Shown here: positions 25,904 through 34,711 of the stretch, one piece after another
Numbering within the stretch: position 1 is the stretch's first letter
Layout: each line of letters opens with the position of its first letter
Assembly: GCF_900107935.1 (NCBI RefSeq)
Contig: NZ_FNVG01000018.1
Location: 1 to 64,000 of the forward strand
DNA from: Vibrio hangzhouensis
GTDB taxonomy: Bacteria > Pseudomonadota > Gammaproteobacteria > Enterobacterales > Vibrionaceae
Direction: 5' to 3'
Length of the DNA: 64,000 bases
Made by a program: the position numbers and the translations under genes
The notes under the pieces: model-generated
What the model was told of the DNA's origin: nothing
The model's input: the letters and a program-made list of their open reading frames with translations, nothing else
The model's database searches: none

Positions 25904-25938
25904 GTCAAAATGACCGCTTCTATTTGTGTCTAAATGAC
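25904..25938. promoter_or_regulatory. Tandem NorR-binding boxes (GT-N7-AC)
   Basis: GTCAAAATGAC (25904-25914) and GTCTAAATGAC (25928-25938) both fit the NorR enhancer pattern GT-N7-AC and agree with each other at 10 of 11 bases, 24 bases apart. They lie between norR and the sigma-54 promoter of hmp, at a distance normal for a sigma-54 activator. Confidence 0.75.
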
Positions 25939-25980
25939 TCTATAATGCCGTTCATACTCACCAGAATAAGTAGTTTCCCC

Positions 25981-27564
25981 ATGCAGGACATTTCACCTTC
26001 CAATCTCATGGAACTGACCATCGGCCTGGCAAGCAGCAGCAATGATCAGGAGCGTTTCGATTCTCTCATCAATACCATTCGAAAAACCATTATGTGTGAT
26101 TGCGTTGCACTTCTCTCTCTACAGGGCGATACCTTAGTGCCATTGGCCATGCAAGGACTGGCGCGAGACACACTTGGTCGACGTTTCGTGATCAGCGAGC
26201 ACCCCAGATTCGCTGAGATCTGCGCTTCTGATGGCCCTGTCATTTTTGATGCGGACAGCGAGCTACCCGATCCTTTCGATGGATTACTGATTGACCATCA
26301 TGGTGAACTTCCCATGCACTCATGCATGGGTCTGCCACTTATCTTTGGCGACAAAATGTTAGGCGCTCTGACGTTGGACAGTCTGGGAACTAACGCTTTT
26401 GATAACATCCCGGCTCGAAGTCTAGAGGTGTTGTCAGCTATCGCAGCCTCGACACTTAAAATGGCACTCACGTTTTCACAACTGGAATATCAGGCGAAAC
26501 AGTCAAAGCAACTGCTTGAAGAACTCAATGTAGAAGCCTGGGAGCGCGACGGCGGGGAGATGATCGGCGACAGTGAACTAATGCGCGCACTGAAATCTGA
26601 CATCGAAATTGTCGCCCCTTCTGACTTCAACATTCTGATCCACGGTGAAACCGGCGTAGGTAAAGAACTGGTTGCCCGTACCATTCACCACCAGTCCACC
26701 CGACGCCAGAGCCCTTTGGTGTATGTAAACTGTGCTGCCATTCCCGAAAACCTGATTGAAAGTGAACTGTTTGGTCACGTCAAAGGCGCGTTTACCGGCG
26801 CAGACAAAAATCGTATGGGCAAATTTGCTCTTGCAGATAACGGGACGTTGTTTTTGGATGAGATTGGTGAATTACCTCTCGCAGCGCAAAGCAAACTGCT
26901 TCGTGCACTGCAAAACAATGAAATCCAACCTGTCGGTAAAGACGAGATCCAAAAAATCAATGTACGCGTACTCGCTGCCACCAATCGAGATCTCAAAGAT
27001 GAAGTCGACCAAGGGAAATTCAGGGCGGACCTCTATCATCGATTGAGTGTTTACCCTATTTCGGTACCTCCTCTTCGTGAACGTAATGGCGATTTAGAAC
27101 TACTCTCGGGCTTTTTCCTTGAACAGGCACGACGTAAGTTGGGGATCGGTCAAATTAAACTGAGCCCTAACGTTATCGCTTACCTGAATCGCTACTCATG
27201 GCCGGGAAACGTGCGCGAACTCGAACACGTTATCAACCGCGCTGCCTTAAAGGCCAAGGCTCGCCTATTCGATAAGAAAGTGGTAACCGTCAGCACAGAT
27301 GATTGTGGGCAGTTTGATGATGAATCAGCACCAGCGCTTTCTCCGTCTGGGAAAAAATCCTCACCGACTATCGATAACAGCAAAGGGATCCGAGAGGCGA
27401 CCGAAGATTATCAACGCACAGTGATTTCATCGGCGCTCATGGAGGCCGACTACAATTGGGCTCAGGCCGCTCGTTCACTTAAAACCGACAGAGCAAACCT
27501 TATTCGCCTGTCAAAAAGACTCGGCCTGAGCGTGACCAAAAGCCACACTTTGTCGAGAAGTTAA
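25981..27564 (+). CDS. norR: NO-sensing sigma-54 activator NorR
   Basis: A 527-residue regulator. The N-terminal GAF domain (about 15-165) senses NO through a non-haem iron. The AAA+ domain has Walker A HGETGVGKE at about 221-229, the sigma-54-contacting GAFTGA loop at 269-274, and LFLDEIGELPLAAQSKLLRALQ-type Walker B near 290. A Fis-type helix-turn-helix ends the protein. The start at 25981 gives the length expected of NorR; an in-frame ATG 38 codons earlier would run through the NorR boxes and is rejected. In vibrios NorR is known to activate hmp, which is divergent here. Confidence 0.93.
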   Translation: MQDISPSNLMELTIGLASSSNDQERFDSLINTIRKTIMCDCVALLSLQGDTLVPLAMQGLARDTLGRRFVISEHPRFAEICASDGPVIFDADSELPDPFDGLLIDHHGELPMHSCMGLPLIFGDKMLGALTLDSLGTNAFDNIPARSLEVLSAIAASTLKMALTFSQLEYQAKQSKQLLEELNVEAWERDGGEMIGDSELMRALKSDIEIVAPSDFNILIHGETGVGKELVARTIHHQSTRRQSPLVYVNCAAIPENLIESELFGHVKGAFTGADKNRMGKFALADNGTLFLDEIGELPLAAQSKLLRALQNNEIQPVGKDEIQKINVRVLAATNRDLKDEVDQGKFRADLYHRLSVYPISVPPLRERNGDLELLSGFFLEQARRKLGIGQIKLSPNVIAYLNRYSWPGNVRELEHVINRAALKAKARLFDKKVVTVSTDDCGQFDDESAPALSPSGKKSSPTIDNSKGIREATEDYQRTVISSALMEADYNWAQAARSLKTDRANLIRLSKRLGLSVTKSHTLSRS

Positions 27565-27603
27565 CTCACCAGATACCGCAAGAGTAAAGAAGATGTTAAG
27601 ATT

Positions 27604-27630
27604 TGGCGAAGTATGGCACCCACTTCGCCA
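27604..27630 (+). terminator. Probable norR terminator
   Basis: 9-bp perfect stem TGGCGAAGT / ACTTCGCCA (27604-27612 with 27622-27630), followed by TCGTTTTAC. The T-run is short. Confidence 0.55.
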
Positions 27631-27677
27631 TCGTTTTACTAAAACCATAACAACACAACTGCTCAACAAAGGTATTT

Positions 27678-28037
27678 ATGAAGTTTATTCGCATTATTCT
27701 CGGTAAAATCATACTGTTACTAAACTTTGTTTTTGCGCCACGTGGCGTAAAACGCTCTCAGGAAGAACAAAAGAGTGCCGATGACAAGGCACAGACGATG
27801 CAACTTTATCAGTTCGAAGCTTGTCCCTTTTGTGTGAAAGTTCGACGTGAAATGAAACGTCAGTCGGTGAATATCACTCTCAAGGACGCCAAAAATGACA
27901 ATACAGCGCGAGAAGAGCTGTTAAGTGGCGGTGGCAAAGTCAAAGTCCCCTGCTTAAAAATCACTCAAAATGGCAACGAAACCTGGATGTACGAGTCTTC
28001 GGATATTGTCTCCTACCTGCAAAAAGAGTTTGCTTAG
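27678..28037 (+). CDS. Membrane-anchored glutaredoxin-like protein
   Basis: A 119-residue protein. An N-terminal hydrophobic segment (about 5-20, after MKFIRIILGK) is followed by a charged linker and a thioredoxin-fold glutaredoxin/GST-N domain. The redox motif is C49-P-F-C52, and the cis-Pro is P91 in KVKVPCLKI, which would hold glutathione. No cleavage site is obvious, so the hydrophobic stretch is probably an anchor, with the domain on the cytoplasmic or periplasmic face undetermined. AAAGGTATTT precedes the start. It is monocistronic, with a strong terminator. It would reduce disulfides or glutathionylated proteins; the partner is unknown. Confidence 0.85.
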   Translation: MKFIRIILGKIILLLNFVFAPRGVKRSQEEQKSADDKAQTMQLYQFEACPFCVKVRREMKRQSVNITLKDAKNDNTAREELLSGGGKVKVPCLKITQNGNETWMYESSDIVSYLQKEFA

Positions 28038-28072
28038 CCGCAGGACCTACGGACTTAACAGACCAAAAATAG

Positions 28073-28098
28073 AAAAGGTGCACCTAAGTGCACCTTTT
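28073..28098. terminator. Bidirectional terminator, glutaredoxin / beta-helix genes
   Basis: Perfect 11-bp stem AAAAGGTGCAC / GTGCACCTTTT (28073-28083 with 28088-28098) between converging genes, with T-rich flanks both ways. Confidence 0.88.
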
Positions 28099-28115
28099 CA
28101 TTTTGACTCTAACGA

Positions 28116-30830
28116 CTACTCCACACAGCTCCAGCCTGTGGTATCAATCGAATAAATCCAATCAGCGATGAGTTTGACACCTTCCTGATGGACCACATGC
28201 CTGCCAAGCTCTGGCATCATATTCCCATTGTCCACGTTAATACGGTAATGCAATACTGAGTTATCAGGGTCGCCCGGTACAATAACAAAAGGTGACGGCC
28301 CTTTGTGGAAGGTTACACCTCGAGCACATATTCCCATTTCAGAGGTACCACTACGCCAGTATTCGAACTTAAATGGGTTGCTCGCAGCCTTGCCTTCTGT
28401 TCTGTGGCAATGAGCACAGTTCACATCCAAATACGCTTTAGCATAGTCCTCAAGCTCAGCATCAGTCAGGTTAGACGCTCCAGCCTCAGTATCGAATTCA
28501 GGCACAGCAGGAAGGTTCTCCGGTGTATTCGGCAATGAGGCGATCAAACCCAGGTTTTCCCAATGCAATAGTTGGTTAATAGGCGAACCCGCTGCCACAG
28601 CTCTGGTGCTGTTCATATTTCTCGCTTTCGGGCCAATTGGGGAAAAACCCTGTGGCTGGTTATTACCACTTGGATCGGTCACTTCGGACTCGACTTTGTG
28701 ACACAAAGTACACTCGTTCCGACTCGGCACCTCATAAGTAAAGTTCAAGGTTTCACCCTTATGAACGACACTTCGCTCAAACGGCACCGATACGGCTGTC
28801 AGCGTTGCATCCGTTTTATCTTCATTCCAAACATAAGGCAATGCCACCCAACCACTGCTGCGATGGATAAGAAGTCTGGTTTCAATGATCTCCTCATCAA
28901 CACCCATTGCATTTGTCGTGTTTGAAGGCAATACAAACGTTTTAATCAGTATGGTCCCGACAGGGAAGTCAAACACCTCTTGCTCGCGATAGTTTGCAGC
29001 TACATCACTAGGCATAACGACAAAGCGGTACTTCCTCGCGTAATCGGTAAACAGTTCAACGTTCATTTCATAAAGGGTACCTTTACCTGAAGCGCTGATA
29101 TTGAGGTTCTGGGTTGGATCGGTACTGTCTTCGAACAAACGATATTGTGATAGGTTTACACAGTTTTCACCATATGAAGCGGACTCACGGGTAATTGCAG
29201 CCCAGTTGATATCGCTGCCTGTCGCGGAACACTGGTCATTTCCAACAATACCATTGGGAATATCTGGTGTGGCGCTGTCACCGTCTTCAGGGCTGTCAAC
29301 GCCAAATCCGTAAGTCTTTCCATCAATGATGACCGTGTTAACCGCAAGTGGTTGTTTCGTATCGCAGCCCGTTCTCAGCAAGGATTGATGTGGACCTTCA
29401 TAGAGAAAATCCGCACTGGCTGGGTCTTCTGAGTAACGCACAATGGCCATTGGGTCGGTGTGATCAACTAACACTCCTACACTGGTATCACCGTTGCTAA
29501 TCATGCAGTTTGCATCTTGCTCGGTAAACTCAGTCAGGTAATTCCATAGCTGAGAACTTGTTTGCGCGTTCAATGCATCTCTGATTGGCGCAAACATTTG
29601 TGAGCGAATCAGGGACTCACCTGCTCCATCATAGAAAATCGCCGGGAATGCCAGATGCTTAAGGTTGTAAGCCAGGATCATATCTTCGATCAATGCACCA
29701 TTGGGATTCGCCCCCACATTAGTGATCTCATTGTCATGAAAGTACATATTGGTTGGCACGGGATTCCAAAGATTGGCGATCGCCGCACCTTCAGAGCTAC
29801 CACTCAACGGACTGTATGCTTCAGGGTCACCATTCACCAACAGATAGCTGGTCATCGCCACTGCCATCGAGTCATGGTTGGTAATAGTGTTGTTAAAGAA
29901 CTCACCATTTCGACCTGACAAAATCACAATGCCGGTACCAGGAGGGACAATCCCCACTACACCACAACCACCTAGTCCATTTTGACAGGTAGTATCCACG
30001 TAGTTCACCAGATTATTATCTCGGATATCGTTATCAAAAATACGAACATCATCCACAAGACGACCTATGGTCGTCGCCCCTGGCAGGTCAAAGAGCAATA
30101 CCCCGCCCGTATTACCTAGCGCGAGGTTACCATACACATCGACACTAGAACTGTTTTCTATCTCAATACCAGCGATGTTCTTTTCAGCAACGTTATTACG
30201 AACCACCGCACCTATCGTTTGACCTACATAGATGCCGGCATCGGCACTACCGTAGCTCCAGGTATCTTCAATCAACACATTTTGAGACTTAACCGGATAA
30301 ATGCCGTAGGTACCACGCAAGTTTCCATTCTCATCACGTGCACGAGGCACTTCCATCCATACCGCAGCCACGTCACGTATAATAATCCCTTCTACACCAT
30401 CGGCCTTGATGCCATTTTTCGATGCTTCCGATACCTGAAGGTCTGATATGGTAATGTTGGAACCACCACTGATAGCAATGCCGTCTTTACCGTCAACATC
30501 ACTAAAGTCCAAAAAAGTCTTGGCGATCCCAGCCCCTTTCAGTACAAGGTTCGATTTTGAATCAATTGTTAGCTGGTTGTTCATCTTGAAACACCCAGCT
30601 GGTAGCGTCACAACACTGTTGCTTTCCGCAAGTTCCACTAGATTTTCTATGGCGGTCACTTCAGAGTCTGACGCCCAGTCCATACCATCTGCGCACAGTG
30701 TCGGCAGTCCATAAGAAGACTCCGTGTACGCTGCTGATGAGTTGGGCTCAGCGTATTCTTCTGTGTTACATCCATATAAGGCGCCAATACCCATCAACGC
30801 TATGATGAGTGATTTTCGAGTTCTATACAT
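28116..30830 (-). CDS. Lipoprotein fusing a parallel beta-helix domain to an SO2930-type diheme cytochrome
   Basis: A 904-residue envelope protein. A lipoprotein signal ends in GALYGC (Cys21 lipidated). Residues about 35-400 form a right-handed beta-helix with recurrent G-x-x-(I/V) and N-x-(I/V) turns (SNLVLKGAGIAKTFLDF, GSNITISDLQV, QNVLIEDTWSY, AGIYVGQ). The region after about 560 resembles the SO2930 diheme cytochrome family: haem sites CTLCH at about 707 and CAHCH at about 805, with an axial-type Met in NGNMMPELG. I remember these two parts as separate neighbouring genes elsewhere; here one ORF holds both with no break. Start at 30830 chosen for its AAGG spacing. It follows a FadL-type porin in the same operon. 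Substrate unknown. Confidence 0.82.
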   Translation of the reverse strand: MYRTRKSLIIALMGIGALYGCNTEEYAEPNSSAAYTESSYGLPTLCADGMDWASDSEVTAIENLVELAESNSVVTLPAGCFKMNNQLTIDSKSNLVLKGAGIAKTFLDFSDVDGKDGIAISGGSNITISDLQVSEASKNGIKADGVEGIIIRDVAAVWMEVPRARDENGNLRGTYGIYPVKSQNVLIEDTWSYGSADAGIYVGQTIGAVVRNNVAEKNIAGIEIENSSSVDVYGNLALGNTGGVLLFDLPGATTIGRLVDDVRIFDNDIRDNNLVNYVDTTCQNGLGGCGVVGIVPPGTGIVILSGRNGEFFNNTITNHDSMAVAMTSYLLVNGDPEAYSPLSGSSEGAAIANLWNPVPTNMYFHDNEITNVGANPNGALIEDMILAYNLKHLAFPAIFYDGAGESLIRSQMFAPIRDALNAQTSSQLWNYLTEFTEQDANCMISNGDTSVGVLVDHTDPMAIVRYSEDPASADFLYEGPHQSLLRTGCDTKQPLAVNTVIIDGKTYGFGVDSPEDGDSATPDIPNGIVGNDQCSATGSDINWAAITRESASYGENCVNLSQYRLFEDSTDPTQNLNISASGKGTLYEMNVELFTDYARKYRFVVMPSDVAANYREQEVFDFPVGTILIKTFVLPSNTTNAMGVDEEIIETRLLIHRSSGWVALPYVWNEDKTDATLTAVSVPFERSVVHKGETLNFTYEVPSRNECTLCHKVESEVTDPSGNNQPQGFSPIGPKARNMNSTRAVAAGSPINQLLHWENLGLIASLPNTPENLPAVPEFDTEAGASNLTDAELEDYAKAYLDVNCAHCHRTEGKAASNPFKFEYWRSGTSEMGICARGVTFHKGPSPFVIVPGDPDNSVLHYRINVDNGNMMPELGRHVVHQEGVKLIADWIYSIDTTGWSCVE

Positions 30831-30877
30831 GAGCATCCTTCCCTGTAATAGGTTTTATCTGACTTAACTGAGCATAT

Positions 30878-32170
30878 TTAGAATGAATGGTTGTACTGAA
30901 GGGCATAGATATAAACATCACCCTCAGATCTGAACGGTACATCGACAATGGTGTTGCCATCCCCATCTTCCAGCGGCTCCGTGAACGTGCCTTCTTTGGC
31001 GTCGACAAAAGTGAAGCCGAAATCAATGCTGCTCGAATCGTTAAATCGATAGCTTGCTCCTACGCTGTAGTTCAGCCGATCAGAGTCAGGAAGACTGATA
31101 CTAACGTTGTTGACATTTGGGGTTTGATCGTATGCTACACCCGCTCGCAATGTGATATTCGGACTTAGGAAATAAGTACCTCCCAAGGCATACTTGAACG
31201 AGTCCTCAAAGTTCTCATCCTTTTGCAGCACTTCTTGTCCATCCACTGTTGCACGGATCTCTTTGAACACATTCCAGCCAGTCATGACTACGCTGTAGTG
31301 GAGTGCGAAAGGCTCAGTAATCTGGTGGTAACCTGAAAATTCTGCGATGCTTGGTAAGTTGAGCGTCAGTTCCCCCGATACAGTCTGACCAGGCTGTACA
31401 ATGGTACTTGGTACATCAGAAGAAAAATCGCCACTCATGTCGATATCGACTTTTGAGCGATAGCTAAGCCCAAACCTATGGCTTGGATTAATTTCCCACA
31501 ATAAACCGGCGTTAAACCCGTAGCCCCAGCCCTGCCCATCCAGAGATTTTGCCGTGTCTGTTCGACTAAACACGTCAGTTCCAAGATCAGCATTCATCGC
31601 ATCAGCCAGTATGCCGAGAGTTCGCGTTAATTTTGCTTTGCCATAAACTGCACTCACACCAACACCCGCACTAAATTGCTCATTCAGTTTAAATGCCAGA
31701 TTAGGGTTAATATTTACAGTTTCTAATCTGGTTTCACCGCCAATAGAGCCAGCCAAATAGTCGTCGGGATATTTAGTCGCCAAACCAAAGTCGGTAAAAA
31801 CACCTATTCCCCAGAAGACAGTGTCATTAATCGGTGATGCAATATACAGTCCGGGCACAATAACATTGTCCACTACGTTGTTATTGGTTAACTGGTTATT
31901 TACCCCTTGGTCTGGACCATTCCCTGTAACTCGAACTTTCGGGACCAAATAGGCAGCACTTACAGATATATTGGTTGAATCAAAGCGGGTTAATGCCGCA
32001 GCGTTATTAGCTAGCACCGCTGCACTATCAGCGATTACTGCTTCACCAGCATTCGCCCTACCCAATCCTGCGGCGGAGTGTTCAGACAACTGAAACCCGG
32101 CAGAAAGGGCGTACGGAGAGCCTAGCGCTGCGATAATTGCAAGCACCAGTGTTGCGTTCCTTATTTTCAT
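30878..32170 (-). CDS. FadL/OmpP1-family outer-membrane transport protein
   Basis: A 430-residue outer-membrane beta-barrel. The signal peptide (cleavage after LSA, about residue 24) is followed by the FadL hallmark AGFQLSEHSAAGLGRANAGEA, which starts the mature protein and forms the plug, then alternating amphipathic strands ending in VYIYALQYNHSF with the terminal Phe required for barrel insertion. Family members carry long-chain fatty acids or other hydrophobic compounds across the outer membrane. It is the first gene of a two-gene operon, 47 bases before the beta-helix/cytochrome lipoprotein, suggesting uptake and periplasmic oxidation of one hydrophobic substrate. Confidence 0.88.
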   Translation of the reverse strand: MKIRNATLVLAIIAALGSPYALSAGFQLSEHSAAGLGRANAGEAVIADSAAVLANNAAALTRFDSTNISVSAAYLVPKVRVTGNGPDQGVNNQLTNNNVVDNVIVPGLYIASPINDTVFWGIGVFTDFGLATKYPDDYLAGSIGGETRLETVNINPNLAFKLNEQFSAGVGVSAVYGKAKLTRTLGILADAMNADLGTDVFSRTDTAKSLDGQGWGYGFNAGLLWEINPSHRFGLSYRSKVDIDMSGDFSSDVPSTIVQPGQTVSGELTLNLPSIAEFSGYHQITEPFALHYSVVMTGWNVFKEIRATVDGQEVLQKDENFEDSFKYALGGTYFLSPNITLRAGVAYDQTPNVNNVSISLPDSDRLNYSVGASYRFNDSSSIDFGFTFVDAKEGTFTEPLEDGDGNTIVDVPFRSEGDVYIYALQYNHSF

Positions 32171-32224
32171 ATCACTTCATTACTCCATGTGTTTTTTAGG
32201 ATTCGCGATGAGTGACAGCTGGAG

Positions 32225-32285
32225 AAATAGTCGTTATTTCATTTAGAGTTATTGCTTCACTCATAGGTTAATCTAACGACTATTT
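32225..32285. repeat. 12-bp inverted repeat in the FadL-gene leader
   Basis: AAATAGTCGTTA (32225-32236) and its exact reverse complement TAACGACTATTT (32274-32285) flank 37 bases upstream of the FadL-type gene. They may be paired operator half-sites or a leader stem. A weak TTTACA / TTAGAT promoter with 17-base spacing overlaps the upstream arm. Confidence 0.6.
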
Positions 32286-32386
32286 AATAGTTATGTAAAC
32301 AAAATGTTTCACAAATGTTACTTAGATCTCGTTGTTACATTTTGCAGATTTAGAAGGGTTTATTGGAATATATCAAATAAAAAACA

Positions 32387-32418
32387 CCGCACGCCAACCA
32401 ATATAAGTTGACGTGCGG
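32387..32418 (-). terminator. Terminator of the beta-alanine/amidotransferase operon
   Basis: 12-bp stem CCGCACGCCAAC / GTTGACGTGCGG with one mismatch (32387-32398 with 32407-32418). On the minus strand it is followed by GTGTTTTTTATTT. It lies downstream of the gene ending at 32454. Confidence 0.85.
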
Positions 32419-32453
32419 CATATTATAAATAACGTATGGCTTACGGCTGGGTT

Positions 32454-33203
32454 TTATAAAATTTCTATTTGCTTTGTTCTATTTTCAATGGCCTTATCGT
32501 GCTGTGACATTACAAAGAAATTATCAATCCAGTGTAATATCAGTGCCGAATCCTGAGGCTTATCTATTTCGATAAATGCTTGTTGATAATATTCAGAAGA
32601 CAGTAGGTGCTTGCGCTTTTCCACCAATTTCTCAGTAAAACTGGTACTGAATTCTGGATGCCCTTGCACCGTGAATAAATGGTTATCACGCACCAACATA
32701 AAGTTAGGGCAAAAGTCATTACGCGCAATAACTTTTACGCCACTGGGGACAATGATGACCTGATCCTGATGACTGACCAGCAACCGGGCGGTATCAACGG
32801 AAAGGTTCATCCACTTTTTCTGCGCCGTTATTTGAACTTCATAGCTTCCCAAACCCCAACCTTTATCCGATTTCTGAACTGTACCTCCTAATGCTCTGGC
32901 CACCAATTGGTGACCAAAACAAATCCCGACCAGAGCTTTTCGACGTGCCTCGCAAGAAACAATCCAGTCAATCAGAGCCAGAATCCAGGGATCATTGTCG
33001 TAAGCATTATGGACACTGCCAGTGATAATAAAACCGTGGCATTCATCGTGATGAGGTAGTTCTCCTTTCGTTGCATCGTAGTTCTGAAAAGTAAACTCAT
33101 TGTTCACCTCATAAAGGGAGGCCTCAATCATATCAGCATACTGCCCATGATCGTCTGACAATGGTGAGTCAACATGACCGCACGTTAATATCCCTATCTT
33201 CAT
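32454..33203 (-). CDS. Class I glutamine amidotransferase-like protein (possible gamma-glutamyl hydrolase)
   Basis: A 249-residue cytoplasmic protein of the class I glutamine amidotransferase superfamily. Its triad is visible: Cys95 in VGICFGHQL, and His182 and Glu184 in VQGHPEF. The sequence is closer to the stand-alone GMP-synthase-like group than to E. coli PuuD. It is the last gene of the bauA-mmsA operon, seven bases after mmsA. No other PuuD is visible in the polyamine block, so it may hydrolyse gamma-glutamyl-GABA or another gamma-glutamylated amine. That function is inference from context. Confidence 0.8.
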   Translation of the reverse strand: MKIGILTCGHVDSPLSDDHGQYADMIEASLYEVNNEFTFQNYDATKGELPHHDECHGFIITGSVHNAYDNDPWILALIDWIVSCEARRKALVGICFGHQLVARALGGTVQKSDKGWGLGSYEVQITAQKKWMNLSVDTARLLVSHQDQVIIVPSGVKVIARNDFCPNFMLVRDNHLFTVQGHPEFSTSFTEKLVEKRKHLLSSEYYQQAFIEIDKPQDSALILHWIDNFFVMSQHDKAIENRTKQIEIL

Positions 33204-33210
33204 TTATCAC

Positions 33211-34707
33211 CTACTTCATTGTTGGCATTACAAATTCACTTTCTCTCTGCCCCTTTGGCCAGCGAGCTGTGACCGTCTTCATACGAGTATAGAAGCGTAC
33301 GCCATCATTGCCATGGACATTTAAAGGACCGAATATCGAACGTTTCCAACCGCCAAAGCTATGGAACGCCATTGGTACTGGGATTGGCACGTTAACACCA
33401 ACCATACCAATTTCTACTTTTTCAGAGAAATCGCGAGCCGTATCACCATCTCGGGTGAAGATCGCCGTGCCATTACCAAACTCATGTTCATTGATCAAAG
33501 TCAGCGCCTCTTGATAGTCCTTAGCGCGAACGACAGACAATACCGGACCGAAGATTTCCTCGTTATATATCGTCATGTCAGGAGTCACGTTGTCAAACAG
33601 GGTGCCTCCAACAAAATACCCGGGTGTAGATGTCGTGATATCCCGGCCGTCAACGACCAACGTCGCCCCTTGGTCGACACCACTCTGAATGTAGTCACGC
33701 ACTTTATTCATATGAGGCTCGCTCACCAGTGGCCCCATCTCATTTTCTGGTGATACATTAAGACCTGGGCCAACTCTCAGTGACTCAACTTTTTGCTTCA
33801 AAGAGGCCACCAGCTTATCTGCGGTTTCGTCACCTACTGCTACAGCAACTGATATTGCCATACAACGTTCACCGGCTGCACCGTAAGCTGCTCCCATGAT
33901 CGCGTTAGTTGCCCCTTCGAGATCGGCATCCGGCATCACTACCAGATGGTTCTTCGCCCCACCGAGTGCCTGAACTCGTTTGCCATTCGCACTGCCTTTA
34001 CTGTAAATCGCCTCCGCTATAGGGGTTGAACCGACAAAACTTACCGCCGCAACGTCCGGTGACTCTAGCAGTGCATCCACCACTTCTTTGTCGCCCTGAA
34101 CCACATTAAACACCCCATCGGGAAGCCCCGCTTCCTTGAGTAACTCAGCCAGTTTCAGTGAAGGACTTGGGTCTTTTTCTGAAGGCTTAAGAATAAAGCT
34201 GTTACCACACGCCAGTGCCACAGGAATCATCCACAGTGGCACCATCACCGGGAAATTAAATGGTGTGATACCCACACACACACCGACAGGTTGCATCATA
34301 GAATAACTGTCTATTTCACGGCCAACGTTTAGTGAATGTTCACCCTTTAGAAGATGTGGAATACCACAAGCAAATTCGACGACTTCCAATCCGCGAGTCA
34401 ACTCACCGAGAGCATCACTGTGTACTTTGCCGTGCTCAGTTGAGATTAGCGTTGCCAGTTCATCAGCATGTTGTTCGAGTAACGCTTTGAATCGAAACAT
34501 CACACGAGCTCGCTGAAGTGGTGGCGTTTCCTGCCAGGCGTGCTGCGCTTGTTTCGCGACCTCTACCGCTCCCAGAGCCTCTTTGGCACTGGATAACTGA
34601 ACCTGACCACGTAATTCACCATTTGCCGGATTAAAGAGATCGGCATGGTTTCCGCTCTCACTCTGCACAATTTGCCCATTAATAAAATTTGATACCAAAA
34701 CTGACAT
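33211..34707 (-). CDS. mmsA: CoA-acylating (methyl)malonate-semialdehyde dehydrogenase MmsA
   Basis: A 498-residue aldehyde dehydrogenase forming acetyl-CoA or propionyl-CoA from (methyl)malonate semialdehyde. The catalytic Cys282 lies in GERCMAIS, the MMSDH signature. The usual general-base Glu is absent (QALGGAKNH at 246-254), as expected for this CoA-dependent subgroup. The start at 34707 follows AAGGAATAAAACT; a longer ORF start lies inside the upstream gene. It directly follows a beta-alanine-type transaminase, so here it most likely converts malonate semialdehyde from beta-alanine to acetyl-CoA. Valine catabolism genes are not nearby. Confidence 0.92.
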   Translation of the reverse strand: MSVLVSNFINGQIVQSESGNHADLFNPANGELRGQVQLSSAKEALGAVEVAKQAQHAWQETPPLQRARVMFRFKALLEQHADELATLISTEHGKVHSDALGELTRGLEVVEFACGIPHLLKGEHSLNVGREIDSYSMMQPVGVCVGITPFNFPVMVPLWMIPVALACGNSFILKPSEKDPSPSLKLAELLKEAGLPDGVFNVVQGDKEVVDALLESPDVAAVSFVGSTPIAEAIYSKGSANGKRVQALGGAKNHLVVMPDADLEGATNAIMGAAYGAAGERCMAISVAVAVGDETADKLVASLKQKVESLRVGPGLNVSPENEMGPLVSEPHMNKVRDYIQSGVDQGATLVVDGRDITTSTPGYFVGGTLFDNVTPDMTIYNEEIFGPVLSVVRAKDYQEALTLINEHEFGNGTAIFTRDGDTARDFSEKVEIGMVGVNVPIPVPMAFHSFGGWKRSIFGPLNVHGNDGVRFYTRMKTVTARWPKGQRESEFVMPTMK

Positions 34708-34711
34708 AGTT

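Noticed and set aside
25867..25980. Longer NorR start 38 codons upstream
   Set aside because: It would run through the NorR boxes, and the shorter start gives the normal family length.
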